Shown: positions 46,978-56,213 of the stretch, one piece after another
Position numbering within the stretch: position 1 is the first letter of the stretch
Layout of the letters: every line of letters begins with the position of its first letter
DNA from: Sphingobium lactosutens
GTDB lineage: Bacteria; Pseudomonadota; Alphaproteobacteria; Sphingomonadales; Sphingomonadaceae
Length of the DNA: 64,000 bases
Assembly (NCBI RefSeq): GCF_013393185.1
Contig: NZ_QJQX01000052.1
Coordinates: forward strand, 62,001 to 126,000
Reading direction: 5' to 3'
The notes under the pieces: model-generated
Database searches by the model: none
What the model saw: the letters and a program-made list of their open reading frames with translations, nothing else
Told to the model about the DNA's origin: nothing
Translations under genes and position numbers: made by a program

Positions 46978-47257
46978 GACTTTCCCCTCCATTAGTCTGC
47001 CGGACGATCGGCTGTCGCGCCGATTGTTTCGTCAGACATGATGCTAGGGAAGCACATTGGTCCCGGCGATAGCGCTAATCGCAAATATGTGTCGCGCCGA
47101 TCGCACCAATCGGGCCGATTTTCGATCGCGCCTGCGTAGAATCTGATCCCGTCCGCGCGACCATTGCCGTTTCCGCACCACAGCTTTGCCGATTGTCGCC
47201 TTTTTGGCGCGCCGGCACCTCCTACACTGGGGAAAAGGACAAAGAAGGACCAGAGGC

Positions 47258-48337
47258 ATGTCGATCAAGGCGGATTTCACTCAGGGTTTTGCCCGCAATC
47301 ATTGGTATGCGGCGGCCTGGGCGACCGAAATAGGAGAACAGCCCTTCGCCCGGCAGATTTTGGGCGAGCCTGTAGTGCTGTTTCGCCAGCCCGACGGCAC
47401 GATCGGCGCGCTGGAGGATCGCTGCCCGCATCGCCTGGCGCCGCTGTCGCTAGGGGAGTGCGCTGATGGCGGGTTGCGCTGCGGCTATCACGGCATGGTC
47501 TTCAACGGCCGGGGCGATTGCATCGGCATACCGGGGCAGGACATCATTCCCCCGACGGCGCGGGCGCGGGCCTATCCGGTGGCGCAGCGTTATGGACTGG
47601 TCTGGCTCTGGACAGGGGAGGGGGCCGCTGACGAAAATGCACTGCCGCGCGTGCTGGGCCATGGCGAGCCGGGATGGGCCGTGCTGGATCAGGGGTATCA
47701 GCATCATGGCGCCAATTATCGGATCGAGGTCGAAAATCTGATGGACCCCGCCCACACCACGTTCCTGCACAAGGAAACGATCGGCAACAGGGCGGCCAAG
47801 GATATTCCGGTGCAGGTGGCGCAGAGCGACTATGGCCTCAAGGCCTATCGCTGGATCGAAAATGTGCCGCCGACCCCGCTCGACAGCAAGAGCCGGGATT
47901 TCGGCGAGGGGCAAGTGGACCGACAGGTGGCTTTCCATTTCGAACTGCCCGCGACCAGCTTCGTAGACATCGCGGTGATTCCGGCGGGCATGAAACGGAC
48001 CGACGACAATCTGATGCACGGCGGCATCCGGACCTTCAGCTACAAGTTCCTGACACCCGAAACCCAGAGGACGACGCATTTCTTCTGGCTGCATCTGCGC
48101 AATTACCGGCAGATGGACAGCGCCTTCGACGCGGGCCTGCGCGCCAGTCTGGAAAAAACCTTTCAGGAGGATAATGTTATGGCGAGCGCCATCCAGGTCG
48201 AGCAGGAGCGAACGGGGCTGCGGCAGAAGACCGCCATCGCGATCGATCGCGCCCCGGTCATGGCGCTGCGGATGATCGACCGGATGATCGAGCGAGAGCA
48301 GGCCGATCCACAGCCGGCGACGACGGTAAATTTATAG
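47258..48337 (+). CDS. Rieske non-heme iron oxygenase, VanA/LigX-like
   Basis: The 359-residue protein has the Rieske cluster ligands CPHRLAPLSLGEC followed by CGYHG and the mononuclear iron motif ENLMDPAHTTFLH (Asp/His/His facial set). This is the pattern of aromatic ring-hydroxylating and O-demethylating oxygenases such as VanA and LigXa. No ferredoxin or reductase gene is next to it, so electrons must come from partners encoded elsewhere. It is divergent from the TonB receptor gene and close to a tetrahydrofolate O-demethylase, suggesting a second way of demethylating or opening methoxyaromatics. Confidence 0.85.
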   Translation: MSIKADFTQGFARNHWYAAAWATEIGEQPFARQILGEPVVLFRQPDGTIGALEDRCPHRLAPLSLGECADGGLRCGYHGMVFNGRGDCIGIPGQDIIPPTARARAYPVAQRYGLVWLWTGEGAADENALPRVLGHGEPGWAVLDQGYQHHGANYRIEVENLMDPAHTTFLHKETIGNRAAKDIPVQVAQSDYGLKAYRWIENVPPTPLDSKSRDFGEGQVDRQVAFHFELPATSFVDIAVIPAGMKRTDDNLMHGGIRTFSYKFLTPETQRTTHFFWLHLRNYRQMDSAFDAGLRASLEKTFQEDNVMASAIQVEQERTGLRQKTAIAIDRAPVMALRMIDRMIEREQADPQPATTVNL

Positions 48338-48530
48338 CCGGACGATCGTGCGATTAATCGCCCATGCGCCCATTTTGATAAGCTTTCATCCGAAGGCCTT
48401 CTATGGTGCGTCCAGTATCGAGCGAGAGGATGAAAGGCGGGAAAATGATATCGTGCGACCGGCTGCGGCTTTCTGAATTGGCGGCCGGATCCCGTTCCAG
48501 CCCGGGCCATCCCTCTGAGACTATCCGCAC

Positions 48531-50225
48531 ATGACGGAGGCGATGACAGGCGCGGACGCCGCTGTCCGCACGCTGCAGGCCCATGGCGTGCGCCATATAT
48601 TCGGCCTGTGCGGCGACACCAGCCTGCCTTTCTATGATGCGCTATATCGGCTCGATCATGGCATGGACCATGTGTTGGCCCGCGACGAACGCAGCGCCGC
48701 CTATATGGCGGACGCCTATGCGCGCGTGACCGGGCGGGTCGGCGTGTGCGAGGGGCCGAGTGGGGGAGGGGCCACCTATATCTTGCCGGGCGTGATCGAG
48801 GCGAACGAAAGTTCGGTCGCGCTGCTGTCGATTACGTCCGATATCCCGGTGACGGCGCGCGGGCGCTATCCGCTCACTGAACTGGATCAGCGCGCGCTGT
48901 TCGCGCCGCTCACCAAATGGAATGCAGTGGTCGACCATGTCAGCCAGATCCCGCACATCTTCCGCACCGCCTTTCGCGCCGCGACGACCGGGCGGCCGGG
49001 CGCCGCGCATATCGGCCTGCCCTATGATTTGCAGAAGCAGCATGTCGATCCGGCGGACATTTGGGCCGATCCGCGCCATGGAAGCTTTCCGGGCTATCGC
49101 ACCGGTCCCGACCCGGACCTGATCGGGGCGGCGGCCGAGGCGATGTTGGCGGCGAAGCGACCGGCCTTCATTTGCGGCGGCGGCGTCATCCTCTCGGGCG
49201 CGTGCGAGCTTCTGGCAGAGTTGGCCGAAATGCTGGACGCGCCGGTGGCATCGACCGTCAGCGGCCATGGCGTCATAGCGGACGATCACCCTCTCGCCGT
49301 GGGTGTGGTCGGGGCGAATGGCGGCACGGACGAAACGCGCGCGGCGATCGCCGACGCGGACACCGTGATCTTCGTCGGCTGCCGGGCAGGGTCGACCACG
49401 ACCGAGCATGGTGCGGTGCCTTCGCGCCATGTGCCGATCGTCCATATCGACATCGATCCGATGGTGGTGTCGGGCAATTATCGGGTCGAGGCGGGGATCG
49501 TTGGCGATGCGCTGCTTAGCCTGTCGGCGCTACGGATCGAGATAGAGCGGCGGCTGGCGGGAGAGCGGCGGCATAGCGGCGCTGCGGAACGGCTGACGGG
49601 ATTGAAGGCGGCGAAGCGCACGGCATTCGACCGGCTGGCTTCGTCCACCGAAACGCCCATCCGGCCCGAACGGGTGCTTGCGGCCTTGCAGGCGACGCTC
49701 CCTGCCGATGCGATCATCGTTGCCGATCCGGGGACGCCCTGTCCCTATTTTTCCGGCCACTTCCAGTTGAACTCGACCGGTCGCCGCTTCATCACCAATC
49801 GCGCCCATGGCGCGCTGGGTTTCTCGTTGCCCGCCTCCATCGGCGCGCAGATCGGCGCGCCCGACCGGAAGGTCGTGGCGGTCATGGGCGATGGCAGTTT
49901 CGGCTTTGCCGTCGGCGAACTGGAAACGATCGTGCGCAAGCAGCTGCCCATCACCATGATCGTCTTTTCCAACGCCTCCTTCGGCTGGATCAAGGCGAGC
50001 CAGAAGGATGGCTATGGAGAGCGCTATTTCTCGGTCGATTTCAGCCGCACCCACCATGCCCGCATTGCCAAGGCTTATGGCGTCAAAAGCTGGACCGTGC
50101 GCGATCCGCTGGAACTGGACGCCGTGGTGCGGCAGGCGGTGGCGCATGATGGACCCACGCTGATCGACGTGATCGCGCAGCCGCTCGAACAGTCGGCGGT
50201 GCCGGTCAGCAAATGGATGGGATGA
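48531..50225 (+). CDS. Thiamine-diphosphate enzyme, acetolactate synthase/benzoylformate decarboxylase-like
   Basis: This 564-residue protein has the three-domain layout of the family: the N-terminal catalytic Glu in GVCEGPSGGG, a middle FAD/nucleotide-like domain, and the C-terminal ThDP motif MGDGSFGFAVGELETIVRKQ with NASFGW. It could be a carboligase, decarboxylase or lyase. The neighbouring oxygenase and O-demethylase suggest action on an aromatic 2-oxo or aldehyde intermediate, but this is inference. No small regulatory subunit gene is present, so a biosynthetic acetolactate synthase is unlikely. Confidence 0.85.
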   Translation: MTEAMTGADAAVRTLQAHGVRHIFGLCGDTSLPFYDALYRLDHGMDHVLARDERSAAYMADAYARVTGRVGVCEGPSGGGATYILPGVIEANESSVALLSITSDIPVTARGRYPLTELDQRALFAPLTKWNAVVDHVSQIPHIFRTAFRAATTGRPGAAHIGLPYDLQKQHVDPADIWADPRHGSFPGYRTGPDPDLIGAAAEAMLAAKRPAFICGGGVILSGACELLAELAEMLDAPVASTVSGHGVIADDHPLAVGVVGANGGTDETRAAIADADTVIFVGCRAGSTTTEHGAVPSRHVPIVHIDIDPMVVSGNYRVEAGIVGDALLSLSALRIEIERRLAGERRHSGAAERLTGLKAAKRTAFDRLASSTETPIRPERVLAALQATLPADAIIVADPGTPCPYFSGHFQLNSTGRRFITNRAHGALGFSLPASIGAQIGAPDRKVVAVMGDGSFGFAVGELETIVRKQLPITMIVFSNASFGWIKASQKDGYGERYFSVDFSRTHHARIAKAYGVKSWTVRDPLELDAVVRQAVAHDGPTLIDVIAQPLEQSAVPVSKWMG

Positions 50226-50286
50226 GACGAGAGGTCGCCGACGGATGCGATCCGAAACCATGATGAATTTTATTGGAGCAGGAATA

Positions 50287-52155
50287 ATGAATCGCAGATA
50301 TTTCATGGGGTTGTCACTTGGCGCCTTGGCTACCGGCGCGGCGCGGGCAGCGGATGTGCCGCTAGGGCGCAAGGGTGTGATGCTGATGAACCGCATCGCG
50401 CCGTCCATCTCGCAACTGATGATCGCCAATCTGGATGGCAGCAATGAACGTAAGCTGCTGGTGGATAGCGGGTTCGAATATAACGGTTCGCTCTCGCCCG
50501 ACGGCCAGTGGCTGCTCTTTACGTCCGAGCGGCGTGGCGACGGGCAGTCCGACATTTTTCGCGCCCGCCCTGACGGCACCGGCATTGCGCCGGTCATCAC
50601 CACCGACAGCATGGACGACGCCGCCACCCTCTCGCCCGACGGCCGGACTCTGGCCTTCGTATCGACCCGCGACGGCTATCGCGCGAATATCTGGTTGCAG
50701 GATCTTTTCACCGGCCGGACCAAGCAACTGACCGGCATCGGCGAGGTCAAGGGCACGAAAGACATGCCCGATTGCTATTTCCGCCCGCAGTGGTCGCCCG
50801 ACGGCAAGTGGATCGCCTTTTCCAGTGACCGCAACACCACATGGACCGGCCATGATCAGGGCCATGGTTGGGAGCATACCCAGGAACTGAGCATCTACAT
50901 CATCCGGCCTGACGGCACCGGCTTCCGCAAGGTCGCGTCCAAGCCCGGCTATTGCCTTGGTTCGCCCAAATGGTCGCCGGACGGCAAGCGGATCGTCTTC
51001 TACGAAATGACGGTCGAGGCGACCTGGGGGGCGCGCCGACCCAACTATATTGGCAAAGCCTACTCGCAGATCGTGTCGGTCGACGTCGCCAGCGGGGAGC
51101 GGGTCGAGCATAGCACAGGCACCGACCTCAAGCTCCAGCCGCAGTTCCTGAGCAACAATGAGATCGGCTATCTGGTCAAATATGGTCCCAATGAAGGGCT
51201 AGCCTACACCTCCGACCGCCCGGCGCTCAAGCAAAGCTTCATCCGCGCGCCAAGCTGGACGCGCGATGGCAAGTCGGTGATCTACGAGAAGGTCGCGTTC
51301 AAACCGGTCCGCCCGCTCTACAAGCCGTTGTTCAGCTGGGACAAGGATTATGATTACCAGCATGTCGACGTCTTCCCGCTGCTCTCGCGCGACGGCTGGA
51401 TCGTCTTCACCGAAAAGCAGCTGGGCAACAGTTCGGTCTGGGTGATGCGGCCCGACGGGTCGGAAAAGCGCAAGGTCTTCGAATCCAGTGGACGCGGTCT
51501 GGATGACAAGAAGGTGCAGATGGGCCTCGCTGGCGCCTTCCAGCCCTGCTGGTCGCCCGATGGCCAGTGGATCGCCTTCGGCCTTGGCTATTGGTTTGCC
51601 GAGCGCAGCAAGATGACGGCGGCGCTGTGGCGCGTGCGCCGCGACGGCACCGGCGCGGAGCAGCTGACCGACGGCACGACCCATTCCGGCTTCCCCAGCT
51701 ATTCGGCGGACGGCAAGGAACTGGTGTTCCGCGTCTGGAGCGAGACGGAGAAGGGGCTGCGTGTCCTCAACCTCGACACGCGCAAGACCCGCGTGCTGAC
51801 GCAGGGGCTGGACAATCTTCCCGGCTGGTCGCCCGATGGCAAGCGCATCGTCTTCACCCGCAAGCGCGAGGAGGACGGCAATTTCGACATCTTCACGATC
51901 AAGCCCGACGGCACCGGCCTGTTCCGCTGCACCACCCATCCGTCGAGCGATGGCCATGCGGTCTGGTCGCCCGACGGCCGGATCATGTGGAGCGGATCGC
52001 AGCACGGTTTCCGCGACGAAGCGGCCCTCTATGACCAGACCTTCCAGCAATATGGCCAAATCTACGTCATGAATGCCGACGGGTCGAACAAGCGGTTGCT
52101 GACCGACAGCAAATGGGAAGATAGCATGCCGCTTTATCTGGCCGATCCAAGCTGA
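50287..52155 (+). CDS. Exported TolB-like beta-propeller protein
   Basis: The 622-residue protein starts with a twin-arginine leader (MNRRYFMGLSLGALATGAAR) and then has at least eight PD40 repeats with the signature SPDG (for example YNGSLSPDGQWLLFTSERR and PQWSPDGKWIAFSSDR). Such propellers are found in TolB and in some periplasmic peptidases, but no catalytic domain follows here. The ATG at 50287 has AGGA upstream. It lies 61 bases after the ThDP enzyme gene and probably belongs to the same transcript; a terminator follows. A role in binding a substrate or polymer is possible. Confidence 0.8.
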   Translation: MNRRYFMGLSLGALATGAARAADVPLGRKGVMLMNRIAPSISQLMIANLDGSNERKLLVDSGFEYNGSLSPDGQWLLFTSERRGDGQSDIFRARPDGTGIAPVITTDSMDDAATLSPDGRTLAFVSTRDGYRANIWLQDLFTGRTKQLTGIGEVKGTKDMPDCYFRPQWSPDGKWIAFSSDRNTTWTGHDQGHGWEHTQELSIYIIRPDGTGFRKVASKPGYCLGSPKWSPDGKRIVFYEMTVEATWGARRPNYIGKAYSQIVSVDVASGERVEHSTGTDLKLQPQFLSNNEIGYLVKYGPNEGLAYTSDRPALKQSFIRAPSWTRDGKSVIYEKVAFKPVRPLYKPLFSWDKDYDYQHVDVFPLLSRDGWIVFTEKQLGNSSVWVMRPDGSEKRKVFESSGRGLDDKKVQMGLAGAFQPCWSPDGQWIAFGLGYWFAERSKMTAALWRVRRDGTGAEQLTDGTTHSGFPSYSADGKELVFRVWSETEKGLRVLNLDTRKTRVLTQGLDNLPGWSPDGKRIVFTRKREEDGNFDIFTIKPDGTGLFRCTTHPSSDGHAVWSPDGRIMWSGSQHGFRDEAALYDQTFQQYGQIYVMNADGSNKRLLTDSKWEDSMPLYLADPS

Positions 52156-52187
52156 TCGCGATCATTCGAGGCTTTTTGCCTTGCCGA

Positions 52188-52219
52188 CCCCGCGACGCCA
52201 TGCGTCGCGGGGCTTTTGT
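52188..52219 (+). terminator. Intrinsic terminator after the propeller gene
   Basis: An 11-bp perfect stem (52188-52198 with 52202-52212) is followed by CTTTTGTTT. It ends the oxygenase/ThDP/propeller run. Confidence 0.8.
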
Positions 52220-52264
52220 TTGGACCGAGTAACCGGCTTGATGCTACCAGAAGTTATCATCATC

Positions 52265-52361
52265 ACCCCGGCCCCTTCGACAAGCTCAGGACAGGCTTGA
52301 GCCGGGGTTCCGCTTCTTCATTTGAGCGAAGAAAAGCGGGATGCCGGGCCAAGCCCGGCAT
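52265..52361. repeat. Two REP-like intergenic palindromes
   Basis: The first unit has arms ACCCCGGC (52265-52272) and GCCGGGGT (52301-52308) with CCTTCGACAAGCTCAGGAC between them. The second has ATGCCGGGC (52341-52349) and its inverse (52353-52361). The CTTCGACAAGCTCAGG core is one I recall as widely dispersed in sphingomonad genomes. Confidence 0.6.
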
Positions 52362-52451
52362 GACGACTGTAGGAATGGCAGGAAACGACCATTTTTAGAC
52401 GTTGCGCGACACTGGCGACCTTCCCACAAGCCGCCATGCATCGATCAAATG

Positions 52452-52973
52452 TCAGGGCGTTACAGAATATCCATCAGCGGGTTGGACCCACTTCACCCGC
52501 TGATCGGCACCCGCTTGATACACGCCATTCATAGTTGCTTTTGCGGTCAAGCCATCCGCAGTCTGGACGTAAGACGTACAAATTTCCTGCCCCATAATCC
52601 CGCTCATCGATTGCACGACTTGCCCCAACATAGGGGCCGCCTCGGCATCGGTCAGCAGCCTACCAGCTACATGGAGCTTACCCGCTCGAACATCCTCTGC
52701 TCGGATAAATCCACATACCGCACCGGCTCTTATAGTCACTGGCGTGATGGTCTCAAGAATAACAGGTCCATTGGGTGATAAGAGCACCACAGCCTTGTTA
52801 GCGTACGTGGTTTCGCCTGTAGGCACATACGATGCTATAGACCGGCATGTGCGTTGCTGGTCGTCAGGCTGATAGCATTGAACGCTACCATTCCGCGCTT
52901 CTTGAAGGGGATTCATCGACGTATCGGCGGATGCAGTCGAAGCAGTTAAGGCCAGCAGGGCAAAAAGCATCAT
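52452..52973 (-). CDS. Secreted protein of unknown function
   Basis: The 173-residue protein has a signal peptide (LFALLALTASTASA) and four or five cysteines in the mature part, probably forming disulfides (VQCYQ, RTCRS, AVCGF, EICTS). GAGAGG lies six bases before the ATG at 52973. I do not recognise the family. Codon use is less GC-rich than in its neighbours, which points to recent arrival. It stands alone between repeats on both sides. Confidence 0.65.
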   Translation of the reverse strand: MMLFALLALTASTASADTSMNPLQEARNGSVQCYQPDDQQRTCRSIASYVPTGETTYANKAVVLLSPNGPVILETITPVTIRAGAVCGFIRAEDVRAGKLHVAGRLLTDAEAAPMLGQVVQSMSGIMGQEICTSYVQTADGLTAKATMNGVYQAGADQRVKWVQPADGYSVTP

Positions 52974-53297
52974 CAAGAACCTCTCAAGGTGCCCGTCTGG
53001 TAGCCGGACGAACGGCAGCTTTCTAGCGATTTGGGCTTAGAAGCAGCCAGTCCGCTTCCCACCTTAGGCCGCCCGAAAGCCGCCAGTCGCCTAACCACCC
53101 ATTTCTGACATACAATTCACACCGACACGAGGCACGCGCAAAGACCCGATCCGACCCATGGCAGCGCCCGTTTTCGGAAAGAAGGGATGGAGGCTGTCCT
53201 ACATGCTTTCTGCGCGGCATAGTCGAGCAGCGGCGGCTATGGTCTTTTTGGCGGGGGTATCGACATGCAGGATGGCGACCAGGGAAAGCAATATCCC
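52974..53297. other. Intergenic region without a recognised gene
   Basis: The stretch between the secreted-protein gene and the repeat array has lower GC than its surroundings and no convincing reading frame. Confidence 0.4.
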
Positions 53298-53490
53298 AGC
53301 GACGCTGTGAGTTGCACCGCGATGTCCTGTGCGGCGGGCATTGCCGACACCGTGTCCGTCCGTTTGGCGATGCCCTGCAACGGTGTGAACTTCGGCGCTA
53401 TGGCCGATCGACAACTGCCTTGCGACACTGTGAACTTCTGCGCAAACGGGCATTTTTACGGCATCCAGTGACAGTGTGAACTTCGGGGGT
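53298..53490. repeat. Degenerate tandem repeat with TGTGAACTTC cores
   Basis: The exact ten-base core TGTGAACTTC occurs at 53384, 53429 and 53475, 45 and 46 bases apart, each within a longer similar unit of the form GC-GAC-CTGTGAACTTC-GCGC. Two weaker units lie upstream near 53305 and 53351. The last core ends ten bases before the start codon of the MHS transporter gene. Confidence 0.55.
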
Positions 53491-53493
53491 GGA

Positions 53494-55083
53494 ATGACGC
53501 AATCGGTCGGCAGCGATTATGTGATGGACGCACGGCGGGACCGGCTGGTCATCACCGCCTCGGCGCTGGGCACGGTGTTCGAATGGTATGATTTCTATAT
53601 CTATGGCGTGCTTGCGCCGATCATCGGGCGCACCTTCTTCCCGACCGACAATCCGACCGTCGAACTGCTCTACACGCTGGCCGGGTTCGCCATCGGCTTC
53701 GCCTTCCGGCCGATCGGCGCGATGCTGTTCGGCTATCTGGGCGACAGGCTGGGACGAAAATATACCTTCCTTGCCACCATCATCCTGATGGGCGCGGCGA
53801 CGGCGGGCGTGGGCCTCACCCCATCGGCGGCCAGCATCGGCATCGCGGCCCCGATCATCCTCATCCTGCTGCGGATCGCGCAGGGGCTGGCGCTCGGCGG
53901 CGAATATGGCGGCGCGGCCATCTATGTCGCCGAACATGCGCCGGCAGGAAAGCGTGGCTTCTATACCAGCTTCATCCAGGCGGGCGTGATCGGCGGCTTC
54001 ATCCTGTCGCTGATCGTCGTGGTCGGCACGCAGTGGATCGTCGGCAAGGCGGTGTGGGACAGCTGGGGCTGGCGCATCCCCTTCATCCTGTCGCTGCTGC
54101 TGCTCGGCATATCGCTCTGGATGCGGTTGATGCTGCGCGAAAGCCCGGTCTTCACCGCGATGAAGGCCGCTGGAACGCAGGCGAAAAACCCGCTCAAGGA
54201 AGCCTTCACCGCGCCGGGCAACAAGCGGCGGATGTTCGTCGCCATGATCGGGATCGCGGCGGGCTTCACCGTCATCGCCTATACGGTGATGTTCCAGGCG
54301 CTCTATTTCCTCCAGAACGGCCTGCATGTCGCACCGGGCATGGCCCAGTTGCTGGTCGGCGGCAGCGCCTTCGCCGGGGTCGCCAGCTTCATCTTCTTCG
54401 GCTGGCTGTCCGACCGGGTGGGGCGCAAGAAGCCGATCGTCATCGGCTATGCACTGGTGCTGCTGCTGACCCTGCCGCTCTACCAATATATGGGCGGCAC
54501 GGCGAACCCCGCCCTGCAGGAGGCCGCAGCCCGCGCCCCGGTGGTGGTAGCTGGCCCCGATTGCCATTTCGATCCCTTCGCCAAGGTGCAGGCCACATCC
54601 TGCGGCAAGTTGCTCGATCATTTGTCAAAGCGCGGCATCCCCTATGACAAGAAGGAAGCATCCGCTCCGGCCGTGGCGATCGGCGATATCGCGGTGCATG
54701 ACCTGACGCCGCAGGGGCTGGACGCCGCCCTGGCGGCGGGCGGCTATGATTTCGGCGCGGTGACGCCGGACTGGCCACGCGCGCTGAAGCTGTTCGGCGC
54801 GCTCCTGCTGCTCTGGACGCTGTCGGGCGCGACCTATGGGCCGGTTGCGGCGTTGCTGTCCGAATATTTCCCCGCGCGCATCCGCTATTCCTCTCTCTCC
54901 ATCCCCTATCATATCGGCACGGGCTATTTCGGCGGGTTCCTGCCGCTGGTCAGCCAGTATATCGTCGCGCGGACGGGCAATCCCTATGCTGGCCTGTGGT
55001 ATACGCTGGCGGTGGTGGCGCTGGCGCTCGTCACCTGCCTGGTCGCGCTGCCGGAAACGAAGGATCGCCCCCTCGACGCCTGA
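53494..55083 (+). CDS. MFS transporter, metabolite:proton symporter (MHS) family
   Basis: The 529-residue protein has the MHS hallmarks: TVFEWYDFYIYGVLAPIIG in helix 1, GYLGDRLGRKYTF in loop 2-3, and ALGGEYGGAAIYVAEHAP in helix 4. It resembles KgtP/ProP-type organic acid or osmolyte symporters. An insertion of about 90 residues between helices 8 and 9, containing two Cys (PDCHFDPFAKVQATSCG), is larger than usual and probably periplasmic. ATG 53494 follows a GGGGGTGG site; GTG 53476 is an alternative. Alanine racemase follows 25 bases later on the same strand. Confidence 0.88.
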   Translation: MTQSVGSDYVMDARRDRLVITASALGTVFEWYDFYIYGVLAPIIGRTFFPTDNPTVELLYTLAGFAIGFAFRPIGAMLFGYLGDRLGRKYTFLATIILMGAATAGVGLTPSAASIGIAAPIILILLRIAQGLALGGEYGGAAIYVAEHAPAGKRGFYTSFIQAGVIGGFILSLIVVVGTQWIVGKAVWDSWGWRIPFILSLLLLGISLWMRLMLRESPVFTAMKAAGTQAKNPLKEAFTAPGNKRRMFVAMIGIAAGFTVIAYTVMFQALYFLQNGLHVAPGMAQLLVGGSAFAGVASFIFFGWLSDRVGRKKPIVIGYALVLLLTLPLYQYMGGTANPALQEAAARAPVVVAGPDCHFDPFAKVQATSCGKLLDHLSKRGIPYDKKEASAPAVAIGDIAVHDLTPQGLDAALAAGGYDFGAVTPDWPRALKLFGALLLLWTLSGATYGPVAALLSEYFPARIRYSSLSIPYHIGTGYFGGFLPLVSQYIVARTGNPYAGLWYTLAVVALALVTCLVALPETKDRPLDA

Positions 55084-55108
55084 GGCCGGGGGCGCTATCG
55101 GCACCGTC

Positions 55109-56155
55109 ATGCACGGCTATATCGCTCCGCTGCGCCTGCGCCTGGATGGCGACGCGCTTGTGTCCAACTGGCGCTGGCTTGCGGCCATGAGCGGCGGCGC
55201 GGCCTGCGGCGCGGCGATCAAGGCGAACGGCTACGGACTGGGCGCGGTCGAGGTGATGACCCGGCTGTTGCGTGCGGGATGCCGCGATTTCTTCGTATCC
55301 AACTGGGGAGAGGCAGCGGCGGTCGAGCATCTTCTGGCGGATGGCATCAGCCTGTCGGTTCTGCATGGCGTGCGGCAGGAGGATATGGCGCAGGCGCTCG
55401 GTTCGCGCGCCCGGCCCGTATTGTGCACGCCCGAACAGGTGGCGCGCTGGCGCGCTGCGGGCGGCGGCCGATGCGATGTTATGATCGACACCGGCATGAA
55501 CCGGCTCGGCCTCGACTGGCGCGGCGATGTGGTCTTTGCGGTCGAGGGCCTGGAAATGGCGACCCTGCTCAGCCATCTCGCCTCAGCCGACGAGGATACG
55601 ATGCTCAACGCGGCACAGCTGGACCGCTTTCGTCAGATCCGCATTCGGGTATCAGCACCACGCTACAGTCTCGCCAACAGTGCAGGCATCTGTCTGGGAA
55701 CGGATTTCGGGTTCGATCTGACCCGGCCCGGACTGGCGCTCTATGGCGGCATCCCTTCGCCCATCGCTGCGCAACATATTCGTCCGGTCGTCCAGCCTCA
55801 GGCCCAGATATTGCAACGCCGGCGCGTGCTCGCGGGCGACGCGATCGGCTACAATGCGACGCATGTTGCGGAAAAAGATCTGGAGATAGCGGTCCTCAAT
55901 CTCGGCTATGCCGATGGTTATCTGCGCGGCTTTTCCGGACGGGGCGCCGCCTGCCGCGATGGCGCGCGCCTGCCCGTGCTGGGGCGGGTATCGATGGATC
56001 TGGTGGCGGTCGATGTCAGCGCTCGCCCTGACGTGGGTGAAGGCGAATGGCTCGACATCGCCTATGATCTTGGCGAAGCCTCCGCCGCGTCGGGCCTGTC
56101 GCAATATGAACTGATCACCGGCCTTGGCGCACGGTACGACCGGCTCTGGATCTGA
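55109..56155 (+). CDS. alr: Alanine racemase
   Basis: The 348-residue protein carries Lys38 for PLP (GAAIKANGYGLGA), the PLP phosphate region with VMIDTGMNRLG and SLANSAGICLG, and the second catalytic residue region GYNATHVAEKD. It makes D-alanine for peptidoglycan. It lies close behind the MHS transporter gene, so the two may be co-transcribed; transport of D- or L-amino acids is a possible link. A strong terminator follows. The family length is normal. Confidence 0.9.
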   Translation: MHGYIAPLRLRLDGDALVSNWRWLAAMSGGAACGAAIKANGYGLGAVEVMTRLLRAGCRDFFVSNWGEAAAVEHLLADGISLSVLHGVRQEDMAQALGSRARPVLCTPEQVARWRAAGGGRCDVMIDTGMNRLGLDWRGDVVFAVEGLEMATLLSHLASADEDTMLNAAQLDRFRQIRIRVSAPRYSLANSAGICLGTDFGFDLTRPGLALYGGIPSPIAAQHIRPVVQPQAQILQRRRVLAGDAIGYNATHVAEKDLEIAVLNLGYADGYLRGFSGRGAACRDGARLPVLGRVSMDLVAVDVSARPDVGEGEWLDIAYDLGEASAASGLSQYELITGLGARYDRLWI

Positions 56156-56161
56156 TACGGA

Positions 56162-56195
56162 AAAGGCCGCCGATCCTTCCGGACCGGCGGCCTTT
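56162..56195. terminator. Bidirectional terminator between alr and thiolase genes
   Basis: AAAGGCCGCCG (56162-56172) pairs with CGGCGGCCTTT (56185-56195), with flanking A and T runs on both sides. It separates two convergent genes. Confidence 0.8.
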
Positions 56196-56213
56196 CGTTC
56201 CATCAGCGCTGCA

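Noticed and set aside
52216..52398. A 60-residue frame across the REP-like palindromes
   Set aside because: It consists entirely of repeat sequence and translates into low-complexity residues.
53398..54621. A 407-residue minus frame opposite the MHS transporter
   Set aside because: It is antisense to twelve well-formed membrane helices and has the Gln/Arg/His-rich composition typical of such shadows.
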